Origin: Micractinium sp. NFX-FRZ
Taxonomy: Eukaryota; Chlorophyta; Trebouxiophyceae; Chlorellales; Chlorellaceae
Assembly (NCBI GenBank): GCA_029339195.1
Contig: JAPTJF010000003.1
Span: forward strand, 186,001-250,000
Length of the DNA stretch: 64,000 nt
Direction: 5' to 3'
Numbering within the stretch: position 1 is the first letter of the stretch; each line of letters begins with the position of its first letter. This document shows positions 33,701 to 46,000 of the stretch, piece after piece. Position numbers and translations under genes: made by a program. The notes under the pieces were generated by a model that made no database searches, was not told where the DNA came from, and worked only from the letters and a program-made list of their open reading frames with translations.

Positions 33701-36700
33701 TGAGCAGTGCCTCCCGCGGCACCCCACGCCACAGGCCAGCTGCTTGGAGCCCGAGGTCTGAACAACCCATGGCGCCCACCCCTTCGCCCATGCAATGGTG
33801 GCCCGTCTCACACATCCTCTTGTCTGCCAAGGTGCGCTCTTCCATCTCCCACTCCCCGGCCAGCCCCCGGCACAACCAGCACAACCAGCGAACCTCTCAC
33901 CCAGGAGGCGGGCCACAAGCTCGACGTTGTAGACCTTGAGGGCGCGGGCGGCCATGGCAAACCACAGCAGCATGCGCGCCACCGCCTCGCCCAGCTGCAG
34001 AGGCAATGTAAAGAATAGCAGGGTGAGGGTGTTGCAAGGGAGGGGCCTGGTGTAGGCTGATGCACAGCCTGCGGGGCGCCGGCAGGGTGGAAGCAGCTCG
34101 CGCCCAGCCTCCCCAGCCTGCTGCCAATGATTGCTCCTAGCCATACCAGCCCGTCAGCCCTCCTCCCGCCTGCTCACCTACCCGACACCCAACGCAAATT
34201 TTCATGCCAGCACGCTCTGCTGCTGCGCCCCTGCCGACCCGTGCCCACCCATGGCCTGCCCAGCCCCGGCAACCATCCCCAGCGTGGCACCCCCTCCGGC
34301 AGCTAAACCATCCAACCTTGTCCCCGCCCGCTCTCTGCCGCTTCCGGACTGCATTGCACTGCCCACCCAACACTACTCTTCCAAGCCTGCTGACTCACCC
34401 AAATGCGCAGGTGGTGCGGGATCGCGCAGAGGTCTTGCACCGCCATCAGCACTTTGCACAGCAGCGGCAGCACGTCCTCCACTGTGGCGCCCGGCCGCAG
34501 CAGCATTCTCCCCGTCGCGTCCACCTGCACGGCAGCATGGGGAGGTGCAGCAGGGCAGACATGACGGCTTTGTGTGTTGCTGGCGCCCTGCCGCCGAGAA
34601 GTGTGCAGGCAGCATGGCACAGGCAGGCAGGCAGGGTGTCGGTGTGCAGGCAGAGCAATGGGCAGCACTCAGGCCCCAGCTTCCTGCACCGACAATGCAT
34701 TGCACACGAGAGCGCAGGCAGTACGCAGGCAGGCAGTCGTTTGTGTGTCACCCACCCCAGGAGGAATCACTTGGGCGGCAATCGCAATCCGCTCGTGCAC
34801 CGCGGTGGACAGCATGATGAACTCCTCGTTCTTGAAGATGGCCTGTGGGGGAGGGAGAGGGAAGAAAGCGTGCACGGATTGGCAAAAGATGGGGCGGACA
34901 TGCAGAGGGGTCGCAACACAGGGGCACGTGGCCAGCTGGTCAGCGCCATGGTTCGCCACGCTCTCTAAAGAACCGGGGGCGGGGCGCGGCGCCAGCGCAG
35001 TGAGGAGGGGTATCCGTGGGGAAGGGGATGCGGTGCAGCGGCGGCGGCACAGTTGGCCAGGCAAGCCAAGATGTGAATGCTGCTGCCAGCTGCTACATGC
35101 AATGCGGCGACAGGCCCTTGGCTACCCACCCACCCACATCACCAGACTGGCATTCCCCATTTGCCTCTCCACCCCAACTCACCCCGCTGGTCTTCAAGAT
35201 CGATTCAGAGGTGAACAAGATGAGGGGGCGCATGCCCAGCTTGCTGAGCTGGATGCCCAGCGGGTTCCCGCTGCGCATGAGGCGGTCCACGAGGCCCGCC
35301 AGCTTGGCCACCGCAGTCATCGCCTCCGACAGCCGTTCAGCGGCCTGCTGGCCCAGCTCCTTCTGTTTGGCTTGCTCCTGTGGGAGTTGGGTGGAAAAGA
35401 TCCCTTGGGGCGTCAGCATGGGGCGGGTGTATTGCGGTGGCAGCCAGCAAGCTGGGCCTTATGTATTGCACATCACGTGCCAAGGCAGGGCTCCCCGGAC
35501 CAGGAGGTGAGGGAAATTTGGTGCCTGCATAACGCCCCATCAGAAAAGGGCCCTTGCGGACTGTGCGGCAGTGTGGGGCGCCTGTTAGCACCTCCCCCCT
35601 GCGCCCCGCGCCTCTTGTGCATGGCCAGCAAGTGAGCACCCCCAGCCACTGCTGCCTTCCGCCCGCACCTCCTTCTGGGTTGCCTCGTCTGCTGCCTGCA
35701 GCGCCTTCACCGCCGCCAGCTGCTCCACTGACTCCTGCACCGTGACACGCAGCCGCGTCCCCTGGGTTGCGGCAGCCTCGATTGTCAGCTGCGCCTGCAA
35801 CAAGGGCAGGGGGGAGGAAGTGCGGGAGCAGGGTTCAAGTCCATCAAATGGGAGGGAGCAGAGGGAGCAGAGGTGAAACTGGCGGCGCCGGCCCGACCCA
35901 AGTGGTGCCTAGCTTGGGAGGCAACAGGGGCTGCAGTGGCTCTCCAAATGCTAGAACGGCCCAAAGCATGAGCGGCCAGCAGCATGATGGCAAATGGGTC
36001 GCGTGGGGAATGAGCAGCAAGGGCATGAAGGTGCAGCAAAGGATGTAATGGGCGGGGCAGCGCACCTCTGGCGCACCGCCCGCGGCACTGCTGTCCGACT
36101 TGAACCGCTTCAGCCGCTCGATGCGCTCCTCCGCCTGCAGGTTGTGAGGATGGCAACGTGAGGTGACAGGCGAGCGTTTTGGAGCCCTTACGAGGAATGC
36201 AAAGGGGTCTTTGCGCCTCTGTGGCCAGCACACTGCGCGCAGCCACGACTACGCTGCCTGTCCGACAACTCCACATCCGCCCTTCAGCTGCACCCCACCA
36301 GGGCATGCCAGCGAGGGCCTAACCCCACTCCACATCCGCCTTTCGGCTGCACCCCACCGTCGCTGGCATGCAGAGAGCCGGACTTGCCTGGCGCTTGGGC
36401 GGCTGGGCGGAGGGCTGGGGCTCGGCTGATGTCGCAGGCGCCGCCACGGCTGGGTGCATCAGCTTGGCGAGCATGCTCCGTGCCTCCTCGGCGTGGGGTG
36501 TCAGCAGGGAGTTCTGGGTGAGGGCGAGGGCCAGAATCACGTCTGACGCCAAGGCCTTTAACTGCTCGTCGCTCTGCACACAACAGGGGGGGAAGGCGGG
36601 GGAAGGGGGGCGTGTCGAGATTTCAAGGAGCGCGAGTGAGCGTTTTGGGAGCGTGGCCGTCAAGTGTACCAAGCTGTGACAGCAAAGGCTGGGCCCTGCG

Positions 36701-39700
36701 GGGCGGACGAGGATGGTGCAGGGTTGGATGACGGGTGGAGGATTTGGCCCGCAGCCACAGCGCAAGGCAGGGCAACTAGGCCAGCACAGCGAGACAGGGC
36801 CAGCACACCCTGGTCGTCACAACAGAAAGCACACACACGTGCCGCGGTGAAGATGCATGCTGCGCTGAGAAGCAGGGCTGCCCGCCTCACCCGGTCTGGC
36901 AGTCCAGCCAGTGCCGGTCCCCCGCCTGCTCCCCCCTGCCGCGCGCCCCCGCGCCCTCCCAAGCGGCATGCAAAAGCCTCACCTGCTGCAGGATGGAGCG
37001 GATGCAGCCCTCAGCCAGGAGGGCTGCTGCCCCAACAGCCTCGGGCGAGCTGCCGGGGTGGTTCTGGAGCAGGCGGTAGAGCACGCCGCCTCCTGTGGTG
37101 CCGTCTTCTGCTCCGCGCCCCGCCAGCACCGCAAAGGCGTCCGGCGCCACCCGCATCAGCGCCTGCTTGTGTGGGGGGTGGAGGCAGCGGCAACGAGAGC
37201 GGGTGTCAGCCAAGTGCCAGCATTGGGAGGCGGCTGTGATAGTTTTGCAAGAGCGGCGAGCAGAAGCGGCAGGCAGGACTGGCAACCAACGTCGCCTGGC
37301 ACAAGGGGCAGAGGCGGCAGCGACCAGGATGCGCGCAGGTTGCTTGGGGCGGCATCAAGCGGCCCGCATGCCCCACCTGTGCTAGCCCTGCAGCCGTGCG
37401 CCCCAATGGGTCCTTGGGGCGCAGCGCCAGCTCCATCACTGCCACCTCACCCAGCGCTGCGGTGAGGTCCACCGCCGCGCTCTGGGTGAGGGCGCTCAGG
37501 CGCAGTAGGAAGGGGCGGTTTGCCAGCACCCACTTGAGGAGGTTCACCAGCTTCTGCGGGGCGGGAAAAGCAGGGCGGGAAAAGCAGAATTGAGTGAACT
37601 GTTAAGCAGGCCGTGCCACCAGGCGCAAGCTGCGCCTGCCTGCTGTGCACGCTGAGCACAGCCACCTCGGGTCGGGCCTGCCCACGCCGCTGCCTGCCTT
37701 CCTTGCCCGTACCGCCCTGCCCTTCCGCCTCCTTCCTGGCACACATTGCCGGCTGGCAAGCACCAGCAGCAGCACACCACCCCCGCCCCCGCCCTCACAC
37801 CCTCCTCACCTGTTGTGGCGCCCACAGTGGGGGGTACCACTGCCAGGCCCCCATGCCATCCGCCCTTGCCACCCGCTGGCACTTGCACCTTGTAGCCTCT
37901 TTCTTGACCTTCTCCCACCCGGCTCTGCGGCCCCCCAGTAGTGCCCCAATCCTCCCTCACCCCGGCCAGATGAACGCGCATGCTCAGCTCACCTCCAGCA
38001 GTGGGCGGTCGGGGGGTGCCAACGCCGCGTCCTCCGGGATGATGGTGCCGCCACGCGTGCGCAGCTCCCGCCCCAGGACTTCTGCTTGTGCCGCCAGCGT
38101 CGCCGCCACCCACGAAAACAGACGCCCGCTGCACCACACATGAGGGGGCGGGGCAGGCAGGAGGGTTGGAGGTCAGTGTGGGGTCAGTGTGGGTGAGGTG
38201 GTGATTAGCCTTGGTCAGTGGCAAGCACAACAAAGGGCAAAGTAAAACAAAAGAAACATCAACAGCTAAATCAGCGCACAGCACCGGAAGGCGGGGCGGA
38301 TCCGGGCAGGTTGAAGCAGGATGGAGCAGCAGCCAGACAGGAAAGCTCTTGGCAGGGTGAAGCAGGCGGCAGACCGGCAGGGCAGGGGGGGCTGACGCTG
38401 CAGCAGCCGACCGATCGGCAGGGCAGGGCGGGCTGACGCTGCAGCAGGGCGCCAACCGGCAGGGCAGGGTGGGCAGGCTGCAGCAGACCGCCGCATCTCT
38501 GTGCCCCCCACAGTCCAACCTCTTGCCCCACCCACCAGGCATCCGTCATGATGACAGGTTGCACTCCATCTGCGGGCACGTCTTGCAACCTTTTGGTGGC
38601 TTCATCCACCAGGCCAGTAGGCGTGCTGTCCCCCACTGCCACCGATGGGTCGACCAGCGCATGCGTGGCAGTCTGCAGGGAGGGCGGGGGGGAGCGGGGA
38701 GGCACACAGCGGTGCGAATGCCGGTCAGTTGAAGGGTCTTTCATTTGGCTTATTGCATCCATGCAGGCTGCCCACACCCAGCGCAGCAGCAGTGCACGTC
38801 TCTGCCATGCAGGCAGCCAAGGCTCAGCAATGCGGGCCTCTTGCAGCGGCGGCGGCCCAGAGCCGGAGGAAGCTGGCAGCGTCACCCACGTTGAAGAGCC
38901 GGCGGCGCTGCAGTACCCTTCGTTCAAGCGCTGCAGTACTCAGCGTCACGTGTGCTTCTTCCTGCACCTGCGCCATAAGAGTGGGGGAGGAGGTGGGGAA
39001 AGCCGGGGGTGGGGCCAAGGTTGGTGGATGGGGTTGGGTGCTCAGGCCCACGCAGGCCTGGGAGCTCCCAGGCACCCCACACGGGCTCAGGGTGGCGTGC
39101 CTGGGCCAGCAAACGTCCATACCATCCCGGTTTCAGCCGAATTCGAGGCCGTAGAGCGCCCCCGCCGGAAGGGGCAGGGTGGGCTGCTGGGGGCCTCGGG
39201 CTGCTGGAGGGCTCTGGTGCAGCCACAGGCATGCCTCACCTGCTCTGCAGGGTCAGCCTGCATGGTGCCCACGCCTCCTAGCCGCACCAGCACCAGCCAG
39301 GTCTGAGTTTCGTGCTGCTCCCGACTGAGGGGGCGTCAGAGTGGTACTTTGGTGTGTGAGGCTTAGGAGCAGGCAAGAGAATGGATCGACATTTGGTGGA
39401 TTGCTGGCTGCACTGTGCCGCCCGCCTTGTCAGCCGCCTTGTCAGCCCTCCATGTCTGCCTCAACCAGGCCGATCCAATGTTGCCGTCGTTGCTGGTGGT
39501 GTAGGGGTAGGTGGGGGAGGTTGGAGGGGCGGGTTGGGAGGGAAGCCGTGTTGCCTCAACCTAGACAGCGGAGGCGGTCGGGCGGGAGTAGGCGTGCAAG
39601 GGCTGGGGTGGGGTGGGGACAGGCTGGTGAGGTGCCTCCACCTGGTTTATTTTTCCACAGATGGGCGCCAGATGGGACGTGGTATGTGGTGACGTGCTCC

Positions 39701-39874
39701 CTGCAATAGGCCAGGCACCATACGGGCTTGGGTGTTTACCAGGCTCGTACGAGCGGCGCCGCTCGCCACTCTTATGAAGGTGCAGGGGCCCTCGACGAAG
39801 GGGTTGGCATGGTACTGCTCAGGAAGCAAACATGACAGCGAAGATAAGGCAGTGTTCCTATGAAGGCTGAGCAT
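30763..39874 (-). CDS. Large unrecognised multi-exon gene B, helix-rich
   Basis: About 21 exons running from a possible ATG at 39874 (the true start could lie further upstream, since a CAG acceptor follows closely) to a TGA at 30763, roughly 950 residues. Approximate exons: 39817-39743, 39320-39237, 38970-38820, 38673-38537, 38126-37991, 37552-37378, 37166-36982, 36574-36388, 36136-36066, 35794-35671, 35378-35182, 34843-34755, 34524-34398, 33993-33893, 33618-33470, 33191-33089, 32712-32573, 32212-32054, 31701-31498, 31217-31158, 30972-30763. The product is rich in long helices (VHERIAIAAQVIPPG, EDVLPLLCKVLMAVQDLC, RMLLWFAMAARALKVYNVEL), with a charged coiled-coil stretch (AEEERQQEEKQLRQAAK) near the C-terminus. 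No family, catalytic motif or membrane segment is recognised. Size, exon number and style resemble gene A but I see no clear homology. Confidence 0.65.
32898..32965. repeat. Short tandem repeat of GCTGGACCCCG-type units
   Basis: Four imperfect units of about 16 bp within an intron of gene B. Confidence 0.6.
38325..38485. repeat. Tandem repeat of about 50 bp, three units, in an intron of gene B
   Basis: Units carry CCGGCAGGGCAGG followed by GGGCTGACGCTGCAGCAG; each unit adds CTGCAG and CAG sites close to splice-acceptor consensus on both strands. Confidence 0.65.
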
Positions 39875-40061
39875 ATCAAGGAGACAGGTGACGGCAACAA
39901 CAAGGATTACAGTCGGCCGACCGAGAGTGCGAGGGAGGGACCCCCCATGGGGCAGCCCGCCGACTGCAAGGCTGGCAGGCAGCTGCCGAGTAGCTGCCCT
40001 TCAGTGCACGCTGAAATAGTGGGCTGTGCCTGTGACCAAATGCAGTAATGACTTTACAGTC

Positions 40062-40130
40062 AAAGAAGGCACCGGGCATACGCTTCTCGCTTGTCAAGAT
40101 CCCGCAGCACACCGTGGGCTGTGCATATGA
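40062..40130 (-). pseudogene. Fragment of the C-terminal J-domain exon
   Basis: On the minus strand one frame reads ICTAHGVLRDLDKREAYARC, matching ICTAYDVLRDPDKRKAYDRG of the J-domain gene's last exon (43198-43070) about 3 kb away. It lacks the HPD exon and the rest of the gene, so it is a truncated copy. Confidence 0.75.
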
Positions 40131-40160
40131 CACTAACAGCAGCGGCAGCAGCGGGACGTT

Positions 40161-40218
40161 ACAGTCACCGGCACAGTCGGCAGGGTGATACAGTCACCGG
40201 CACAATCGGCAGGGTGAT
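40161..40218. repeat. Tandem 29-bp repeat, two units
   Basis: Two adjacent 29-nt units starting ACAGTCACCGGCACA differ at one base. They lie just outside the block shared with 5675. Confidence 0.9.
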
Positions 40219-40612
40219 TCTGACCACGGCACTCCTTTGGGTGCAGCTAAGGAAGGGCGATGGTAGCTTGAAAGAGGGTACTGTGCAGCTCACAAAACAA
40301 GGGGAGCGCAGTCGGCATGGTAGAAAGTTCACAAGAGATGTAGAGTAGGATTAGGGTCGAAGCAAACTGGTACTGGAAATGGAAAGGGAAATGTGAGCCA
40401 TTTCACTTGGTGGCTCACTACACAGTTGTTCGTTCATTACACAATGCATACAGCAGGCGGGAGGAGCCACAGCCGGCTCTTCTGCCCGACGGCGCACGCC
40501 TGCCTGCTTGCCTGCGTCCCGGTGCAAGCAGAGCAGCACACCCCGCCACTTGCCCAGCCACTGGGCGCAGCTGCTGCTGCCGCTGCCGCCTGCATGTCCC
40601 GCTAGCTGTTCA

Positions 40613-42627
40613 CTAGCGGTAGGCACCAGGCGGCAGCAGCTTCACCTCCTGCCAGTTGAGCGGCAGCTGGCTCTCCAGCGGGATGTCGGGCTGCTGCAGC
40701 GCCCAGCAGTACCAAAACTTGCTGCCCTGCTCGCCCGTGTCACGCAGGCCCGCCCGCATGGCCGCCTGAGTGGCAGCTAGCTTGACTTTGCTGCTGGAGC
40801 CCAGCGCCCCTGACCCGGCACCCAGGGGGCAGTGGCGAGCGCGGAAGGTGCTGAAACCCTCGGCTATGTCCTCCACCCGCATCCTGCGGTTGGAGCAGAA
40901 CAAGAGGTGAAGGCGTGTGAGGAGTAGGCAAGCAAGCGCCGGTGTGCAAATGTGTGTGCCGACGCCGGCAGTACCGGCGGTACTGGCCGCAGCCCGCATC
41001 GCCCTCTGCCTGCTCTCTGTTGCTTGCCTGCCATCCCATGCCGCTCCTCTCCCTGCCCATCTCCCCTCTCCCTGCCTAACCTGGGTGCACCCAATTGCGC
41101 CCTTGCCGTGCAACACCCGCCCCACCCACCCGCCCATCCCTGCCCCCACCTGATCTCCGCCTCCAGCTGCGCATTCTTCCACCACGCCCTGCCCGCGCTG
41201 CCCTGCATTGACTCGAACAGCACCGCCACCTCTGTGTCCACGCCAGCTGGCGGGCTGAAGGTCAGGCACCCCACGGTGCGCCAGGAGTACAGCTTGCCAC
41301 TCTCGACCACTAGCTGGCCCCACTCTGCTGCCGCCTGGTCGTCGGGCAGCGCCAGGCCACGCGCTAGCCGCACTGCCGCCACCGCTGCTGCCGCCGCGCT
41401 GGGCAGCACCTCATGCTTGATCACCTGGCTCTGCTGGCGGTGGGGCAAAGGGAGCACACAGAGCAAGCGCCCCTCGTGGTCAGCTGGTGCATGCCCATGT
41501 GGCACCAGGCGTCTCCCTGCCGCTGTGCACAGGCGGCCATGCCTGCCAGTGCCGAACACCACAAGGACATGCCCGGCGCAGGCGGGCGGGCAGGGGGCGA
41601 GCCTGACCTCTGCTTGTGCAACACCGCCACCCACCCCACACACCATGACACCCAATCACTCACCACAGGGATGCACTGCCCGTTCTTGGTGAAGCGAGTG
41701 CTGGTGGACCCCGTGAGCACCTTGCGCCAGAAGGCCTCAAAGTTGGGGCCGCACTTGCTGTCGATGAGGAAGCGGTTGAGCTGCCGTGGGTCCATGAGCA
41801 CCCACTCATCCCCCATGCTGGGGTCGGCGGCCCAGTCCTGCACCCAGTGAAGGCGGCAGCACCCGCAGTGCACGACCGTAAGGTCAGCTCAAGGAAGCAG
41901 GCACAGGTGAACACCCAGCTGCAGCACCCGCGCACGCAATCAAAGCTGCCCAAGCAGGGTAGCACCCACTTGGCCCAGCCTGAGGCGGCAGCACACACTT
42001 TCCGTGCAGTACATCGAAGCGCAGGCAGCTGCATTGAGTGTATGCAAGGAGTGCAGGCAAGCAGTACTGCTCACTCACCACAATGTCCCGCCGCTCCAGG
42101 GCAGCTGGAGGACGTAACACGCCCTCCACTTCCACCAGCGCCGCCTCCTGCTGCGCAGGCGCTGGGCTCTGGTGCTGCTGTGGGGATGCTGCCGCCGCCT
42201 CTGACGTGGCAGTGGCAATGTCATAGTGAGTGTCAGTGCTGCAGCAGCTGTCGGTACTGCCGGCAGGGCCCTGGCCCAGAGAGGGGGAGGCTGCTGCGTC
42301 TGCCGTTGCTGCCACGCCTGCATGTGCCCTGCCGCCCGCGCTGTTGTTGTCCACAGCCGGCACATCGCCATCATCCTGCTCAAAAGGCAAGCGCTTGGGC
42401 TCCATATCCTGCTGCTGTGGGCTGTATGCTGCTAGCGGGCTGCGTGCGGCCAGCGGGCTGCCGCCACCGCTCAGGCTCAGCGCCTGACGCACAGCTGCTA
42501 CGGGGCTGCCTGGCCTGCGCTCCTGGTGCACCGCGACCGCTAGGCTACGGTTCTCCTTGCCATCTACTGCTGCTGCGGCGGCGGCGGCGGCGGCTTCTTT
42601 GAAAACCGCATCATCCGACAGCGCCAT
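40613..42627 (-). CDS. Unrecognised protein, member 3 of the mosaic family (paralog of member 1)
   Basis: Four exons join in phase from an ATG at 42627: 42627-42079, 41837-41664, 41430-41150 and 40883-40613, giving 424 residues. The first 183 residues are low complexity with a poly-Ala run, but end like member 1 in AALERRDIV. The remaining 241 residues closely match member 1 exon for exon (174, 281, 271 nt). The short AEFDAEEVTP head of member 1 is absent. The duplication with 5675-7760 extends about 390 bp past the stop. TTACA near 40437 gives TGTAA on the minus strand about 175 nt beyond the stop. The retained frame and intron phases in two copies argue that the globular half is a real, conserved domain of unknown function. 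Confidence 0.75.
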
Positions 42628-43069
42628 CTTGTCTGCGCCCCTGCGGCGCAGCCTTTAGCTGCCTGTTTGGCTGCCAAGCTGCTGAACGCGCCAGGCCGCG
42701 CGCCGACAACGAGCGACAGGACTGGCAGCAGTCAACGCCCAATACCCCACCGACCTCAGGGCCAGAGCGCGGTCCAAGCAAGTTAGAATCAGATCACTTG
42801 CAAGTTAGAATCAGATCACTTGCACCCAGACAGAGCACCGGCAGCCGGTGACTGGCCCAGTCAGCATCACGCCCAGCTGGCAACCGAGCGGCAGCGCCTC
42901 CGTTCCTGTCCACCTGTAGTGGCACTCTGTTGCCTGCCAGAGACATGTGCATCTGCCAGCCAAGGCTTGGCTGCATATTCAAACCTTTTGTTGCATGTTT
43001 GCATGATACTGTACGGCACGGCACGTTCCATCAATCGAAGCAGGGAACGCAACAAGCAAAATGGCAGCT
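42628..43069. other. Intergenic region between member 3 and the J-domain gene
   Basis: Holds the presumed promoter of member 3 and the 3' flank of the J-domain gene. A 22-bp direct tandem repeat (CAAGTTAGAATCAGATCACT followed by TG) occupies 42779-42800 and 42801-42822, about 150 bp upstream of the member 3 ATG. Confidence 0.6.
42779..42822. repeat. Perfect 22-bp tandem repeat upstream of member 3
   Basis: Two identical adjacent copies, AT-richer than their surroundings, 152 to 195 bp upstream of the ATG at 42627. The position would suit a regulatory element; function is not shown. Confidence 0.9.
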
Positions 43070-46000
43070 TCACATCTGCACCACCTCCCCACGATCATAA
43101 GCTTTCCGTTTGTCTGGGTCCCGCAGCACATCGTAGGCTGTGCATATCTGCTGGAACTTCTCTCGAGCCGTGCGACGCCCCGCCTCGTCCGTCCTCTCCT
43201 GCAGGGGCGGTGGAGGGGGCAGGCGGGTGTGTAAAGAGTCTGGGATGGGTTGCAGTACAAGCAACGCATGTGTGCGGACAGCTGTCAGGTACTGACAGGG
43301 CAGGCACAGGAAGCAAACAGCAGCAAGCAGGCAGGGGAAGCCAGTGCTGCAGGCAGACAGCGGCCAGGCCTGGTGCAAGGCAGGGCCGGCGTGCACGTGC
43401 ATATCCTTTTGAGCTGGCGCTGCCTCAAGCAGCTGCCAGCACCCATTGACCGTGGGCTCAGCCTGCTGGCCAGCAGCAGGGCTGTCACACGCGCCTGCTT
43501 GTCGGGGTGCCAGCGCAGCGCTGCTCGCCGGAAGGCATGCTTGATGTCCTCCTGTGGGGGTGAGGCATGAGGATGAGGGTAAGCAGGGGCCTCAAGAATG
43601 AGGAAAGGGTGCCGAGCGCTGCCTGCAACAAACGGCATGCTTGTACCTGCTTCCAGGGTGGTGGGGCAACGGGCAGGTGGAGCATGACAATGAGGGCGTG
43701 TGTGTTTCAGGAAGCACAGGCAGCGGCACTGCAACCGCGCTTCAGCCGCCCGGAGACCACACACTCAGCCCCGCGTCCCAGCTTCCCTTTGCCTGCCCTC
43801 CCTTGGGGGCCCCGCATGTGCCCCTGGGATGCGCGTACCGCCTCTGAGCATACGAAATACCCCGCCCACACCCTTCCTCACTGACGTTCAGCCTCACACC
43901 TACCTGCGTGACGTGCCCCTTGGCGTGCGCCGCCTCCAAGCCCAGCAGTGCGTAGTAATGGAGGTAGTCACGCCGCCCGCCGCCGCTGCGCCCGCCGGCA
44001 AACGCCGACTCCTGCTGCTGCTGCCTGCAGGGGGAGCGGTGGGGTGGCATTAAATGGAAGACTGGGATGCGGGATGAGGGGACCGGGGCAATGACATAGT
44101 ACAGGGGAGGGGGGTGAGGGGAGGGGTTGTACGTGAGGGGCAGGTGCATGTGATGGAGAGAGTGACTGCACACCAGCAAAGGCGGTCAAGATGGGGGGGC
44201 AGCAGGTGCTGTGGGGCAGCTCCTGACAAAGCACTCTCCTAGGCCGGCCCCCCTGCATGCCCGCCAGCGCCTCACCAGTGCTGCTGGTGGTGGCTGCGCC
44301 CCCAGCGCTGCCGCCGCCGCTCCTCCCGCCGCTCCTCCTCCTCCTGCCGCAGCCGCTCCGTCTCCAGCCGCTCTCTGCATGATGCCCCTCAAGGAACGGG
44401 CCCAGGATGTGGGTTGTGGGTCAGGACCCAACAGGAATGCAGCAGCAGGTTATATCTGCACAGCGTTCCTCTGCATCGCACACCCCAGCTGCTGCCCATA
44501 GTGGCCGTCACGGAACCATGCAGGAGCCCTGCCCTGTCTGCACCCTGGGCCCAACCTGACCTCTCCAGTACCGACACATGTCCGCTGCTGCATCCTGCTC
44601 ACCGACCGACCTGAGCTGACGGCCGCTGCCTGGCCTTGGCCCCAGCATAGAACATTCGCCGGTCCCATGCTCCTGCCGCTCTGCTCATGCTGCCCCTGAT
44701 CCGCTGGCACCTCCAATGCCCCAACCACACCCCAGCCCGACCAACCTGAGCTGCTCTCGCTCTATCCGCCGCCGCTGCTGCGACTCAAAGAGCTCCTCAG
44801 CCCAGCGGTGCCGCTTGTGCTCCAGCCACGCCTCCGCTCCCGCCGCCTCCCACCGCCGCCACTCCGCCGCGCTGCGCAGGAACTGCGACAGTGGGTGGGG
44901 GGAAGGGGCAGGGTGTGTGTCTGTCAAACAGTGTGTGAGCTCCAGTGCGTGCTGTCCGACCCAGCAGCAGACACACGACCATGGGCTTGCCAAATACAAG
45001 TTAGTTTCTGATTACCACTCACCCGCCCGCCCGCCAATCCGTACGGCGCCCGCCAGCTCTCCCACCTCCTGCTCCTCTGTGCCACCCTAGCATCCGCCCC
45101 GCACGCTCCCGCAGCCCGCCCACCTGCCCGCTCACTCACCCTCCTGCTCGTGAATGCCAGTGTGGCGCAGCCGCACCCCACACTCATGCTGCCCACCCAC
45201 TAACCCATCCAGCAGACCACCCAGCCATCACACCCACCTCCTGCTCCTCTGTCCCCGCGTCGCGTGGCCCCATCCCCATGCTGACCACCCGCTCAAACTC
45301 TGCATCCGACGCCTGCAGCCGCCGCTCCTCGGCTGCCTGGTGCAGCCACATGGGCAGCATGCGGGCGCTGACGCCTGCGGGAGGCAGGGGCGAAGGGGGC
45401 CGGGGGATCATGCGGTTGCGAGGAGGCTGGTGCAGCAGGCTGGCAGATAGGCTGACAGCGGACGGGCAGGCAGCCGGCCGGCCGGCCGGCAAGCCAGCAG
45501 GCAGGCTGGCCCTGGCCAGTCTCGTTGGATCCAAGCCACCAGCCGGCATTTGTGGATGCGGATGGACAGCTGCTCGTCAGCCCAGCCCAAGCAGCACGCC
45601 TGGCCCCCACCATCCACACCCGCACAATGCCTGCCCGCCCCACCCGCCCTGTCGCCCGCCCGCCTCAAGCCCGCCCACCTGCCAGCGAGGAGGCAGCAAT
45701 CAGGCCGAATGCCGACTCAATGCTGAGGAGGGCCCAGGGGTCTATTCCCAGCAGGGGTGCAGCTGCAGCAGTGACTCCCATCGCTGCCAGCACCACCCCG
45801 CCGCCCGCCTTGTGTGCGCTGAAGTGCCGCGTGCCGGCCACGCCGCCCTCGGCTGCAGGGGGCCGGGCAGGGGAGGGATGGGAAGAGTGGAAGGGTGTGA
45901 GGGGAAGGTGACAGCAACCAGTGGTGGAGCGCCAGGCGTGCCCCGCTTGTTCTGCTTGATGTACATGGGAGTTAATCAACACATATCCGTCTTGCCCAGG

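Noticed and set aside
40143..40230. Possible CRISPR-like array
   Set aside because: Only two adjacent 29-bp units with no spacers, in a eukaryotic intron-rich context.
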